Shown here piece by piece: positions 18,336 through 26,706 of a stretch of DNA of 64,000 nucleotides (within the stretch, counting starts at the first letter, position 1; each line of letters opens with the position of its first letter). The position numbers were made by a program, and so were the translations under genes. The notes beneath the pieces are model-generated. The model did no database searches. It was not told the DNA's origin and saw only the letters and a list, made by a program, of their open reading frames with translations. The stretch is taken from the NCBI GenBank assembly GCA_965237485.1, contig CBDEFQ010000006.1:310001-374000 (forward strand), in the 5' to 3' direction. The DNA comes from JAAELZ01 sp965237485. GTDB lineage: Bacteria > Pseudomonadota > Gammaproteobacteria > Arenicellales > Poriferihabitantaceae.

Positions 18336-18376
18336 TCATCAACTCAAGTTTCGCTACGCTTCACTTGAGTTGATGA
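18336..18376. terminator. Hairpin downstream of istB
   Basis: A perfect 14-bp stem (TCATCAACTCAAGT and ACTTGAGTTGATGA) with a 13-base loop lies 24 bases after the istB stop. No strong T-run follows, so it may be a Rho-dependent or end-protection structure rather than a classical terminator. Confidence 0.55.
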
Positions 18377-18451
18377 TAAAGAAATATTATTGTATTTAAT
18401 TGTTCAGTTTTACTCGCTGACAGGTGTCCAGTTTTAAACGCTGATTGACAA

Positions 18452-18964
18452 TCGGGTAAAGAGATCACTAAACCGCACCATCTGGCCAGTACACGCGTAA
18501 TACAGCACGGCGAGCCAGTATTTTTGTGTTTCTGTGGAATGACCAATTTTCATCGTTTCAAACTTGGTTTTGACCGCACCTTTTGGGTTGGAGAAATCAC
18601 AGATAAAAACCAAGAAGCGGTATACCAAACTGCGGTGGATAGCCAAACCGCTGCCCTAAATGTATTGGCTCCCGGCGTGGCCGCTGAGGATGTTCACGCG
18701 GAGTACGCCGAGGTGATTCAGAGCGCCGGATACCAGTACCCATTTCGCTGCGGCAGAGCCACCGGATTTAGCTACCTATAAATGCCACAACTGGTTTTTG
18801 GAGATAGGACCATTTTGCAACCAGGCATGGTATTAGCTGTTGATGGTTCAGTGACTGTGGCACAATCTTTCCGCGCTCAAGTTGGGGATAGTTTTATAAT
18901 CACTGATGTGGGCTATGAACAAATTACCCAACATCCTAAAGCAATAAAAGAGATGATCGTTTAA
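18452..18964 (+). pseudogene. M24-family metallopeptidase, C-terminal remnant
   Basis: An open frame begins right at the IS21 border (SGKEITKPHHLASTRVIQHG) and continues EPVFLCFCGMTNFHRFKLGF, DRTFWVGEITDKNQ, and PFRCGRATGFSYL. It then meets a TAA at 18779 that probably replaced a Glu codon (SYL*MPQLVFG). It resumes MPQLVFGDRTILQPGMVLAV and ends KAIKEMIV. This is the pita-bread fold of creatinase/Xaa-Pro peptidases; genes of this group often precede soxB. It is less like creatinase or DoeA than like unnamed M24 proteins in sarcosine clusters. The stop overlaps the soxB start (TAATG), showing former translational coupling. Confidence 0.82.
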
Positions 18965-20229
18965 TGAGTAAATTTTCAGCTTGGAGCGTTTTTCGCAATG
19001 GCTTGAGCAACCAACAAAACTGGGGGCGTCAATGGCGTGATCCAGAACCGAAGAAAGAATATGATGTGATTATCATCGGCGCAGGCTTACACGGACTGGC
19101 CACCGCATACTACTTGGCTGAAAATCACGGCATTAAAAACATCGCGGTGGTAGAAAAAGGCTGGTTAGGTGGTGGTAACGCAGGGCGTAACACTACGATT
19201 GTACGTTCCAACTACATGATGCCGGGTAATCGTCAGTTTTACGAGCATTCCTTAAAGCTTTGGGAAAACATGAGCCATGATTTAAATTACAACATCATGT
19301 TCTCACAGCGTTCGCATATTTCTTTGTTCCATAGTCCGGCTGCGCGCGATGGTGCTGCGCGTCGTTATAACACCATGCGTCTTAATGGTACGCCAGCAGA
19401 AATTTGGGGTTTAGACGAGTTAAAACAAAACGTACCACATTTAAATTACGACAATGCCCGCTTCCCAATTATTGGTGCTGCAGTACAACGTCGGGCTGGA
19501 ACAGCGCGTCACGACGCGGTTGCTTGGGCGTATGCGCGAGCGGCTGATCAACACGGTGTGGGTATTCTACAAAATTGTGAAGTTACGGGCATTAACCGTA
19601 ACGGCGACAAGGTAACGGGCGTCACCACTTCGCGCGGCGTGATCGGCGCCAAGAAAATTGGTTTAGCGGTGGCGGGTAACACATCCCGTTTATGGCAAAT
19701 GGCGGGTATGTCTACACTGCCTATCGAAACGCATAAGTTGCAAGCTTTCGTAAGTGAGCCACTCAAACCGTTGCTTGATCAAGTAGTGGTATTTGGTGTG
19801 GGCGGCGCGCACTTTTATATTTCGCAGTCTGATAAAGGCGGCATGGTGTTTGGCGGTGACTTGGATTGGTATAAGTCATACGCACAAAAAGGTAACTTGC
19901 CGATTGTGCAAGACGTGGCTGAATGTGCGGTGTCGATCATGCCTTGCTTGGGTCGCGTGCGGTTGTTACGCCATTGGTCAGGAGTGATGGACATGTCAAT
20001 GGACGGTGCGCCGTTTATATGTAAGACGCCACTTCCTAATATGTACCTTAATGGCGGTTGGAACTACGGCGGCTTTAAAGCCAGCCCAGCTTCGGGTTAT
20101 TACTATGCCGACTTGATTGCCAATGATCGACCACACAAGTACATAGAAAATCATGATCTCACGCGATTTGAGCGCGGGGTTAATATCGATGAACGCGGCG
20201 CCGGGCCTGACCCGAAGCTGCACGGATAG
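18964..20229 (+). CDS. soxB: Sarcosine oxidase beta subunit, cluster 1
   Basis: 421 aa, the catalytic subunit of heterotetrameric sarcosine oxidase, which oxidises sarcosine to glycine and passes the one-carbon unit to tetrahydrofolate while reducing oxygen to peroxide. FAD-binding VIIIGAGLHGLATAYYLAE lies at about residues 35-54, followed by GWLGGGNAGRNTTIVRSNY. GTARHDAVAWAYARA (about 178) includes the conserved His that carries covalent FMN in characterised enzymes. The C-terminal NGGWNYGGFKASPASG is also typical. It starts with ATG overlapping the upstream M24 stop and precedes soxD by 9 bp. Intact and of normal length. Confidence 0.95.
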   Translation: MSKFSAWSVFRNGLSNQQNWGRQWRDPEPKKEYDVIIIGAGLHGLATAYYLAENHGIKNIAVVEKGWLGGGNAGRNTTIVRSNYMMPGNRQFYEHSLKLWENMSHDLNYNIMFSQRSHISLFHSPAARDGAARRYNTMRLNGTPAEIWGLDELKQNVPHLNYDNARFPIIGAAVQRRAGTARHDAVAWAYARAADQHGVGILQNCEVTGINRNGDKVTGVTTSRGVIGAKKIGLAVAGNTSRLWQMAGMSTLPIETHKLQAFVSEPLKPLLDQVVVFGVGGAHFYISQSDKGGMVFGGDLDWYKSYAQKGNLPIVQDVAECAVSIMPCLGRVRLLRHWSGVMDMSMDGAPFICKTPLPNMYLNGGWNYGGFKASPASGYYYADLIANDRPHKYIENHDLTRFERGVNIDERGAGPDPKLHG

Positions 20230-20238
20230 GACAGGCCA

Positions 20239-20523
20239 ATGTTAAGAATAAATTGTCCGTTTTGCGGTGAGCGAGATCACAGCGAATTTAGTTATGGTGG
20301 CGATGCCTCCATTGTTTACCCCGCCTTAGATGCGCCACTAAAAGATTGGACGAATGCTGTATTTGAGCGTGCAAACATTCGTGGCATGCAGTCCGAAACT
20401 TGGCAGCATGGCACGGGTTGTCGACAATGGTTGGTGGTTGAGCGCGACACCATGACCCACGAGATTAAGTCGGTTAAAGCCGCGCACCCCGGCGTGGCCC
20501 AAGTGTTGGAGTCTGAAGTATGA
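20239..20523 (+). CDS. soxD: Sarcosine oxidase delta subunit, cluster 1
   Basis: 94 aa. The N-terminal INCPFCGERDHSEFSYGGDA carries the Cys and His residues that bind zinc in the delta subunit, and HGTGCRQWLVVERDTMTHEI is the conserved central motif. It helps assemble the alpha-beta heterodimer. Its stop overlaps the soxA start by 4 bp (ATGA). Confidence 0.95.
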   Translation: MLRINCPFCGERDHSEFSYGGDASIVYPALDAPLKDWTNAVFERANIRGMQSETWQHGTGCRQWLVVERDTMTHEIKSVKAAHPGVAQVLESEV

Positions 20524-23500
20524 GCTCGCGCAGAATAAACACAGGCGGTGTAGTAGACCGCGGGCAAAAAGTCCAATTTACTTGGGATGCTAAGCCATTA
20601 AATGGCCTAGCGGGAGACACTCTATCTTCGGCCTTGTTGGCGAACAACGAACAAGTCGTTGGGCGTAGTTTTAAATATCACCGGCCGCGCGGTATTATGT
20701 CAGCAGGAGTGGAAGAGTCAGGCGCGATGGTGACCATCGGCAGTGGTGATCGTACAGACGCCAATGTAAAGGCGACGACGGTTGAGCTATTTCAAGGATT
20801 GGACGCACATGGCCAGAATGCTTGGCCAAATGTGCGTTTTGATATGGGTGCGGTAAACGGTCTGTTTGGTAAATTTTTCGCCGCAGGTTTTTACTACAAA
20901 ACCTTTATGGGTATTCCTCCATTTGAGTGGTTCAGCAAAGGAACCGGCATTTGGATGCAATACGAAAAGATAATTCGCCGTGCGGCGGGTTTAGGTACGG
21001 CTTCACGCTTGCCAGACCCGGATGAATATGAACATGGCCATTTATTTTGTGATGTGATGGTTGTGGGGGCAGGCATTGCAGGGTTAAATGCTGCGTTGGC
21101 TGCAGCGAACTCTGGCCTTGAAGTGATTTTAGTCGAGCAAGATTTTGAACTTGGTGGTTCGCTGATGAATCAATCTGGTGCAAATGATAAACGCTTAGCA
21201 CTCATTGAGTCAGTAAAAGCAGCGGGCGTAAAAATCATGACGCGAACTACCGCATTTGGCTTATATGATTACAGCGTCGCTGGATTGGTAGAGCGCGTGA
21301 CTGATCACTTACCTAAAAATGCACAAACGCAAGCGATGTACCTACCGCGTCAGCGCTTTTGGACTTTACGTTGTAAGCAAACCGTATTAGCAACCGGCGC
21401 GTTGGAGCGTCACGTGGCCTTCGGTAATAACGATAGGCCAGGCATTATGACGGCAGCCGCTAGCGGCACGTATCTAAACCGTTTTGGGGTGTTAACTGGC
21501 GAAAATATTGTGATTGCCACCAATAATGATTCGGTTTATCAAACCGCGATTGACCTTAAAGCGGCGGGCGCTTCTATTAGTGTGTTAGACGTGCGCACTA
21601 TGTTATCCGGTGGTGCGTATGAGCAAGCGACCAGTCAAGGTATCGACGTAAGCATGGGCACAACGGCGTATAACGCGATTGGTACAAAGCAGCTTACTGG
21701 TTTGCAAACAGCCACGGGCAGTTACAATAATTGGACTGCTTCTGACCAGATAGATTGCGATCATATTTTATTATCCGGCGGTTGGTCTCCCGTAGTTAAC
21801 TTACTTTCACACCGCGGTATCCGCCCTGTGTGGGATGCCAAGGATTGCTGTTTTGTTGCGCCTGAGCATAACGAGCCTATTCAAATGGCCGGTTCGGCTG
21901 CGGGTTACTGGACGGATGACGGCTGTGAAGCCTCAGGTTTATCAGCAGGTGAAGCAGCAGCTAAGGCATTAGGAGCCAAGATAAAATCTAAAGGCAGTTC
22001 AGTAGCCGCTGGTGGTTGGGACAATGCCATCGAGCCTTTATATGAAGTAAAAATAGAAGGCAAGTTTCAGAAGAGCTTTGTTGACCCGCAGCACGATGTA
22101 ACCACTGAAGACGTGCGTTTAGCGCACCGCGAAGGTTTCGTTTCTGTTGAGCACTTAAAGCGCTACACCACATTGGGCATGGCAACGGATCAAGGTAAGA
22201 TGGGCAACATCATCGGCCTTGCATTGATGGCAGAAGCCTTAGGCAGAGAAATTCCAGAAGTGGGTACAACAACTTTCCGTCCACCTTACACGCCAATTAG
22301 TTTGGGTGCGTTAACTGGTCGTTCCACCGATAAGCATTTCAAAGCGCTACGGCGCACTGCGATGCACGATTGGAATATCGCCCACGGAGCCACCATGCTA
22401 GATGTTGGCCTATGGCAACGACCTTGGTACTTTGCACGTGATGGCGAAACTATTACCGAGGCGTATATTCGTGAAACTGAAACGGTGCGTAAGTCGGTTG
22501 GTTTATGTGACGTGATGTCACTCGGTAAAATTGCAGTGCAAGGCCCTGATTCCGCCAAGTTTCTACACCGTATTTACACCAATGCCTTTGCCAAATTGGC
22601 AGTAGGCAAAGCGCGTTACGGCATAATGCTACGGGATGACGGCATGGTGATGGACGATGGTACTACTTGGCGTTTGAGCGAAACGGAGTACTTTATGACC
22701 ACCACCACGGCCCATGCGGCAAAGGTGATGGTGTGGCTTGAGGAGTTGTTGCAAACTCGCTGGCCAGAGCTGAAAGTACATGTTAGCTCAGTTTCAGAGC
22801 AATGGGCTGGTGTGGCGATTGCCGGGCCAGAGGCCAGAAATATTATTCAAGCCAGTTTAGCCGATAGCGATGATATTAGTAACGAGAACTGCCCGTTTAT
22901 GGGGGTGATCGAATCAACGCTCAAAAATGGTGTACCTTGTCGTATTGCACGCATCAGCTTTTCGGGTGAGATGGCTTTCGAAATGTATGTGCCTTCTGAT
23001 TACGCCAATAGCATGATGGATACCTTGTGGCCTGAAGCTAAAAAGATTGACGGTTGCTTATATGGTACGGAAGCACTCGGTGCGCTGCGTATCGAAAAAG
23101 GCCACGTTACGGGCACTGAGCTTGATGGCCGCGTGACCATTGAAGATGCTGGCTTGGGCGGCATGGCTTCCACTAAAAAGCCTTATATTGGCAATGTGCT
23201 TAGAATGCGCCCTGAAATGCAAAAAGAAGGGCGGCCACAGTTGGTAGGTATTTTGCCAAAAGATCGTTCGCAAACTTTTAACGCTGGGTCTTTGTTAGTA
23301 AACCAAAGCAGTTTGGGTGATGAATTCTACCTAGGTGACGGTTGGATCACGGCGGTAACGCATTCACCTGAAATGGGCCATTGGATTGGTCTAGGTTTTA
23401 TTAAAGGCGGATACCAAGCGTGGGAAGGAAAAACATTAACTTCATCTGATCCTGTGCGCAAAGGCGATATCGAAGTCGAGATCATCTCGCCGCACATGGT

Positions 23501-23531
23501 TGATCCTAAAGGGGAGCGTATGCATGGTTAG
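20520..23531 (+). CDS. soxA: Sarcosine oxidase alpha subunit, cluster 1
   Basis: 1003 aa. The N-terminal domain (SFKYHRPRGIMSAGVEES) resembles the Fer2_4-like fold. An NAD-binding region starts at about residue 180 (VMVVGAGIAGLNAALAAANS). The C-terminal third, from about 620, is a GcvT-like aminomethyltransferase domain that binds tetrahydrofolate (ETVRKSVGLCDVMSLGKIAV; LGALRIEKGHVTGTELDG). Compared with the cluster 2 protein it has extra residues after KTFMG (IPPFEWFSKGTG). It overlaps soxD by 4 bp and soxG by 8 bp, so the four genes form one tightly coupled operon. Confidence 0.95.
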   Translation: MSSRRINTGGVVDRGQKVQFTWDAKPLNGLAGDTLSSALLANNEQVVGRSFKYHRPRGIMSAGVEESGAMVTIGSGDRTDANVKATTVELFQGLDAHGQNAWPNVRFDMGAVNGLFGKFFAAGFYYKTFMGIPPFEWFSKGTGIWMQYEKIIRRAAGLGTASRLPDPDEYEHGHLFCDVMVVGAGIAGLNAALAAANSGLEVILVEQDFELGGSLMNQSGANDKRLALIESVKAAGVKIMTRTTAFGLYDYSVAGLVERVTDHLPKNAQTQAMYLPRQRFWTLRCKQTVLATGALERHVAFGNNDRPGIMTAAASGTYLNRFGVLTGENIVIATNNDSVYQTAIDLKAAGASISVLDVRTMLSGGAYEQATSQGIDVSMGTTAYNAIGTKQLTGLQTATGSYNNWTASDQIDCDHILLSGGWSPVVNLLSHRGIRPVWDAKDCCFVAPEHNEPIQMAGSAAGYWTDDGCEASGLSAGEAAAKALGAKIKSKGSSVAAGGWDNAIEPLYEVKIEGKFQKSFVDPQHDVTTEDVRLAHREGFVSVEHLKRYTTLGMATDQGKMGNIIGLALMAEALGREIPEVGTTTFRPPYTPISLGALTGRSTDKHFKALRRTAMHDWNIAHGATMLDVGLWQRPWYFARDGETITEAYIRETETVRKSVGLCDVMSLGKIAVQGPDSAKFLHRIYTNAFAKLAVGKARYGIMLRDDGMVMDDGTTWRLSETEYFMTTTTAHAAKVMVWLEELLQTRWPELKVHVSSVSEQWAGVAIAGPEARNIIQASLADSDDISNENCPFMGVIESTLKNGVPCRIARISFSGEMAFEMYVPSDYANSMMDTLWPEAKKIDGCLYGTEALGALRIEKGHVTGTELDGRVTIEDAGLGGMASTKKPYIGNVLRMRPEMQKEGRPQLVGILPKDRSQTFNAGSLLVNQSSLGDEFYLGDGWITAVTHSPEMGHWIGLGFIKGGYQAWEGKTLTSSDPVRKGDIEVEIISPHMVDPKGERMHG

Positions 23532-24108
23532 TACAACACAAGAAAGAGTATCCGGCTTACACGGTTACTATCATACCGGTCGCTTTGGCGCAGACAATGG
23601 GTCTGGGCCAGGCGTTACCTTACAAGAAATCAATGAGCTAACGCTTTGGCAAGTTGCGGCATGGCCAGAAGCTTTTGCCGCGGTCAGTGCGAGCGTGGCA
23701 AAACAATGTGGGGTGAGCAAAGCGCCAGCGCCAGGTCAGGCTGAAGTCGGTGAAAAGGCCGTATTATTGCGCGCTGAACCACTCAAATATTGGGTGATTG
23801 GGATGGTGCCAAGCGAACTTAGCTCTGACGAAGGGGCGATCGTTGATCAATCTCATTCGCGTACGCGCGTGCGTGTTTCGGGCAGTGAAGCTGCCTCATT
23901 GTTAAACCGGCACTTACCGCTAGATTTGCGCGATAGCGCATTCCCAGTGGGTAGTGTTGCATCAACTGCATTTCACCATATTGGGATTACCTTATGGCGA
24001 AATAAAGACGGTTACGATTTATTTATGCCGCGCGGTTTTGCTGTTTCATTATGGGAGTTGCTAACGCATAGTGCCGAGCAGTTTGGCTACGAAACCTTAG
24101 CTGCATAA
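23524..24108 (+). CDS. soxG: Sarcosine oxidase gamma subunit, cluster 1
   Basis: About 194 aa; the ATG at 23524 (MVSTTQERVSGLHGYYH) overlaps the soxA end and is preferred over the TTG-type extension. Conserved features are LLRAEPLKYWVIG, VDQSHSRTRVRVSG and LNRHLPLDLRDSAFPVGS, and the end FAVSLWELLTHSAEQFGYE is typical of SoxG. It completes the SoxBDAG enzyme. It differs strongly from the cluster 2 gamma subunit. Confidence 0.93.
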   Translation: MVSTTQERVSGLHGYYHTGRFGADNGSGPGVTLQEINELTLWQVAAWPEAFAAVSASVAKQCGVSKAPAPGQAEVGEKAVLLRAEPLKYWVIGMVPSELSSDEGAIVDQSHSRTRVRVSGSEAASLLNRHLPLDLRDSAFPVGSVASTAFHHIGITLWRNKDGYDLFMPRGFAVSLWELLTHSAEQFGYETLAA

Positions 24109-24124
24109 GCGTTGGTAAAATACG

Positions 24125-24155
24125 GCTGCGTTGTGGGCTTAACCCGCAATGCAGC
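24125..24155. terminator. Likely bidirectional terminator after soxG
   Basis: GCTGCGTTGTGGG pairs with CCCGCAATGCAGC (two G-T pairs) around a short loop, 16 bases after the soxG stop. On the minus strand the stem is followed by GTATTTTACC. It lies between convergent soxG and the lipoprotein gene. Confidence 0.55.
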
Positions 24156-24263
24156 CAATTGTATTGTTGGTGGCTGGCGCGGTCGGCTTGTCTTCGGAAA
24201 TTGAAATTAAGGTATTGGCCATCTTTCTCAGCCAGAGTGAGAAGCAGGTACGTTGCTTTGGTG

Positions 24264-25100
24264 TCATGGAGGCAAGTAGTTTTTGAGTGAAACCAAGCCA
24301 AAGCGAGCGATTGCTTTGCACACCTCTGGGTTGGCTGATTCGAAGAGCCTCCAACGTTGTAGAATAGATTGAGCAAAGCGAACATCAAAATTGACCTGAT
24401 GGCTTTGCCTGAGCATATTAAAAAAACGGACGCCCCAATTATCCAATTCTTCTACGAAAGCTTGGTTTGGCCGCTTCTGCTCACGGATAGTTTCGGTCAA
24501 TAATGATGTTTGTTCAGCATTCAACTCCAAATTAGCTCTAGCCATCCACTTCTTGGCATTTTGGGTGGCTTTCTTTACGCGTTCATTTTCACTCAGGTGT
24601 TTTACTTCGTTACGCCGCTGTTGCTGTTGCTCGATATAGTTACGTTGCATCTGATCGATTTGAACTGATGACAGCGACTTTAACAAAGTGATAGAAAAAT
24701 TGGCTGGGTGGCAAGCGAACACAGTCTCTCGAAACTCACGAGTCGATAATATAAGGCGCTCACTAAAATCTACATCGATGTGCTCATCGCTTGCATCGAG
24801 CTTGTCAGCGAGGCTTGATAGGAATGTCGAATACTGCGGCAACTCGCTTTGCCGGTGCCAAGCGTGAAACGCGTCCGTCAACCTATGAAGGCTATCTTCT
24901 TGGGTGTTATCCAGATCAACTAGATCAAGAAAATTACGGTCTAGGTGATTGTCTAGCTGACCGTATAGCGGCTTGAGTAGTAATTTACTATTAGTGCAAG
25001 AGCCCAAGGATATCAAAAGGACGAGTGCGAACAGCAGATACCGCTTTGCCGATTGGCCAAGTAAAATGTTAGCGTCCAAAATATTAATACGATAATCCAA
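24264..25100 (-). CDS. DUF6279 family lipoprotein
   Basis: 278 aa. An N-terminal hydrophobic segment ends in the lipobox LISLGSC, so the mature protein is probably an outer- or inner-membrane lipoprotein. The body is alpha-helical and charged (YIEQQQQRRNEVKHLSENER; MARANLELNAEQTSLLTETI) and matches the DUF6279 pattern, including YSTFLSSLADKLDA and CHPANFSITLLKSL. The first possible Met is upstream of the signal; a later start nearer YLLFALVLL is equally possible. Function unknown. It converges with the sox operon. Confidence 0.75.
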   Translation of the reverse strand: MDYRINILDANILLGQSAKRYLLFALVLLISLGSCTNSKLLLKPLYGQLDNHLDRNFLDLVDLDNTQEDSLHRLTDAFHAWHRQSELPQYSTFLSSLADKLDASDEHIDVDFSERLILSTREFRETVFACHPANFSITLLKSLSSVQIDQMQRNYIEQQQQRRNEVKHLSENERVKKATQNAKKWMARANLELNAEQTSLLTETIREQKRPNQAFVEELDNWGVRFFNMLRQSHQVNFDVRFAQSILQRWRLFESANPEVCKAIARFGLVSLKNYLPP

Positions 25101-25244
25101 TATAAAGCGCGGTAGGGCGTGCTAGCTAAGACAGTAAATTTAGTCGGATAGTTTCAACTTTGCATTTTTCTAGTGAATGGCCTCACGCCCTAAACGTGCA
25201 TTCCTTAAACTTTGAATAATCTGCTTGAAACGCCGATGAGCACG

Positions 25245-25649
25245 CTACAAGTATTCTGGCCCGTTTCGTGTCGGTAAATCGTCCCCAATCTTAAACCAAG
25301 GAAGTTTTTCTTCATGGGCAACATGCAGTGTTGGCTTAAATTTTTTGGGTTCTTCCATCGCAGCTACATACAAGTGCATCACACCCGACATCCGTTCTGA
25401 CCGAAATGAGAGCGGCGTACCGCAGTTTCCACAGAAGGTTCTTTCTACACCAGAGGAGGAGTGATAAACCTTAGGTGCTTCTCCCGTCCATCTCCATTGG
25501 GTATCTGACACGCCGATGTAGGTAGTCATTGGCGCAGAACACTGTCGTCGACAACTTTCGCAATGGCAGTTGACGCAAGATTTGATGGGGGCATCGATTT
25601 CAAAACGGACTGCTTTGCAAAGGCATCTTCCGCGGCATGTTTCGGTCAT
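25245..25649 (-). CDS. GFA-domain protein (CENP-V/GFA family)
   Basis: 134 aa. Zinc-binding cysteines are arranged as CRGRCLCKAVRF, then CVNCHCESCRR, then FCGNCGTPLSF, the pattern of the glutathione-dependent formaldehyde-activating family (PF04828). The name comes from one member; most family members have unproven substrates. Presence next to a formaldehyde-producing sarcosine oxidase is suggestive only. It reads from ATG 25649 and appears complete. Confidence 0.85.
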   Translation of the reverse strand: MTETCRGRCLCKAVRFEIDAPIKSCVNCHCESCRRQCSAPMTTYIGVSDTQWRWTGEAPKVYHSSSGVERTFCGNCGTPLSFRSERMSGVMHLYVAAMEEPKKFKPTLHVAHEEKLPWFKIGDDLPTRNGPEYL

Positions 25650-25725
25650 GAAGCTCTCTCTTCTTGGTAGGCGATATAAGATCCAGTATTTTAGCTCACT
25701 TTATGGGGCAGGCTAGGGGATTTGG

Positions 25726-26100
25726 CTATATCCAGCACTTAACAGCATCCACGGAATCAGTGGGCCCAGTATTGAAGCAGATCTTTGCTGATGGAGCAGA
25801 CTGATGAACCGTATTTACCAGTGCCTCAAACACGTTAAAGTGCTGTTCAACTTTTCTTACTCCCGCACCAATAAGTACGCAGTCATATGTCTTATTATTT
25901 AGCACTTTCAGTACATCATCTGTAGCACTCTTATTGTCATTAATAAAACATTGATCGGCCTCATACCCGAGAGTATTGAGGCTGTCGCAATCAGCATTTA
26001 ATACATTGCGTAGCTTTTCAGCATCGAGCCTAGGCCACTTACTAAAGTCAACCACTTCAGGATTCCACCCCACCAACAGTACTTTTTTCTTGTTTATCAT
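25726..26100 (-). CDS. Hypothetical protein, receiver-like fold
   Basis: 124 aa starting MINKKKVLLVGWNPEVVDFS. It alternates beta-strand-like hydrophobics and helices (CVLIGAGVRKVEQHFNVFEA; CFNTGPTDSVDAVKCWI), like a small Rossmann or response-regulator-like fold, but lacks a clear phosphoacceptor pattern. I do not recognise a named family. Its gene stands alone between the GFA gene and a 600-bp gene-poor stretch. Confidence 0.6.
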   Translation of the reverse strand: MINKKKVLLVGWNPEVVDFSKWPRLDAEKLRNVLNADCDSLNTLGYEADQCFINDNKSATDDVLKVLNNKTYDCVLIGAGVRKVEQHFNVFEALVNTVHQSAPSAKICFNTGPTDSVDAVKCWI

Positions 26101-26706
26101 TTTCGCACTATATTAGTCATGTTCTGCGACCTCCATACTAACCCTATAAAGTTTAGCTTATGATCTAGGGTTGGGCGAATGTCGATTGGGAGTATCCTAC
26201 CGATAAAAGCGATTGTAAACCTTTATTCTCGAGATTTGGCTCAAGCTCACTTGGGTTCGCCATTTCTATGGTACCTTCCACTTCCACGCGTAAGTATTTG
26301 ACGGGGTGTTCCAAACCTCATATTGTTGATGGGTATCTTGTATGCTCCCGACAGTTGAATGGCCGGTAAGCTGCCCTTTCTGCCAGTTGGTAAAACATTA
26401 ATCACATTAAAAATCCTGATAGCAGCCATTTAGACTTTAGAAAAACCTCCATAATCGAACGAAATTGAGAAGAGAATAGCTCTTCTTCTGAGGGTAAACC
26501 TTAATTGCAATTAATTGTAGAAATGCGATTACCGAGGGAAACTGACGGTGTAATTACCCAGCGACTTTGTTGCATGGCTATATCAGTCGGTCAATAAATA
26601 TGCAATGGATCTGAGGTCGGAACGGAGGGAAAGCATCCATACAGCAGACATTGGATAGATCTGATTTCCAACACCCATGAATGCGGCCACGTCTAATCTA
26701 TCGACA
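26101..26706. other. 600-bp gene-poor stretch with a possible gene relic
   Basis: No convincing complete gene. On the minus strand, about 26429 to 26180, two overlapping frames (MAAIRIFNVINVLPTGRKGS then, shifted, EHPVKYLRVEVEGTIEMANP) look like the end of a decayed protein gene, with a shift near 26310. I cannot name it. The rest shows no repeat or RNA that I can support. Confidence 0.4.

Larger units (their letters stand above)
15806..18450 (+). mobile_element. IS21-family element A, decayed
   Basis: The ends read TGTTGAACAGCGTGCAAAAA on the left and, on the other strand, TGTCAATCAGCGTTTAAAAC on the right, with the internal repeated GTTCAGTTTT-like motifs typical of IS21 termini. It contains istA, a broken istB, and the second copy of the 163-bp MITE. 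No target duplication is visible: the left flank ends TTCAGCT and the right begins ATCGGGT, so flanking DNA has been deleted or rearranged. The right end cuts into an M24 peptidase gene. Confidence 0.85.

Noticed and set aside
18452..18646. Minus-strand frame containing TETQKYWLAVLYYACTGQMV
   Set aside because: The plus strand reads as an M24 peptidase at the same place with clear motifs, so this is a shadow.
18452..18964. M24 relic considered as creatinase or ectoine hydrolase DoeA
   Set aside because: Its motifs (FHRFKLGFDRTFWVGE, PFRCGRATGFSY) differ from both; only the general M24 family is supported.
18300..18964. Glycine riboswitch before sox cluster 1
   Set aside because: No paired glycine-aptamer pattern found; the region is IS21 DNA and the M24 relic.
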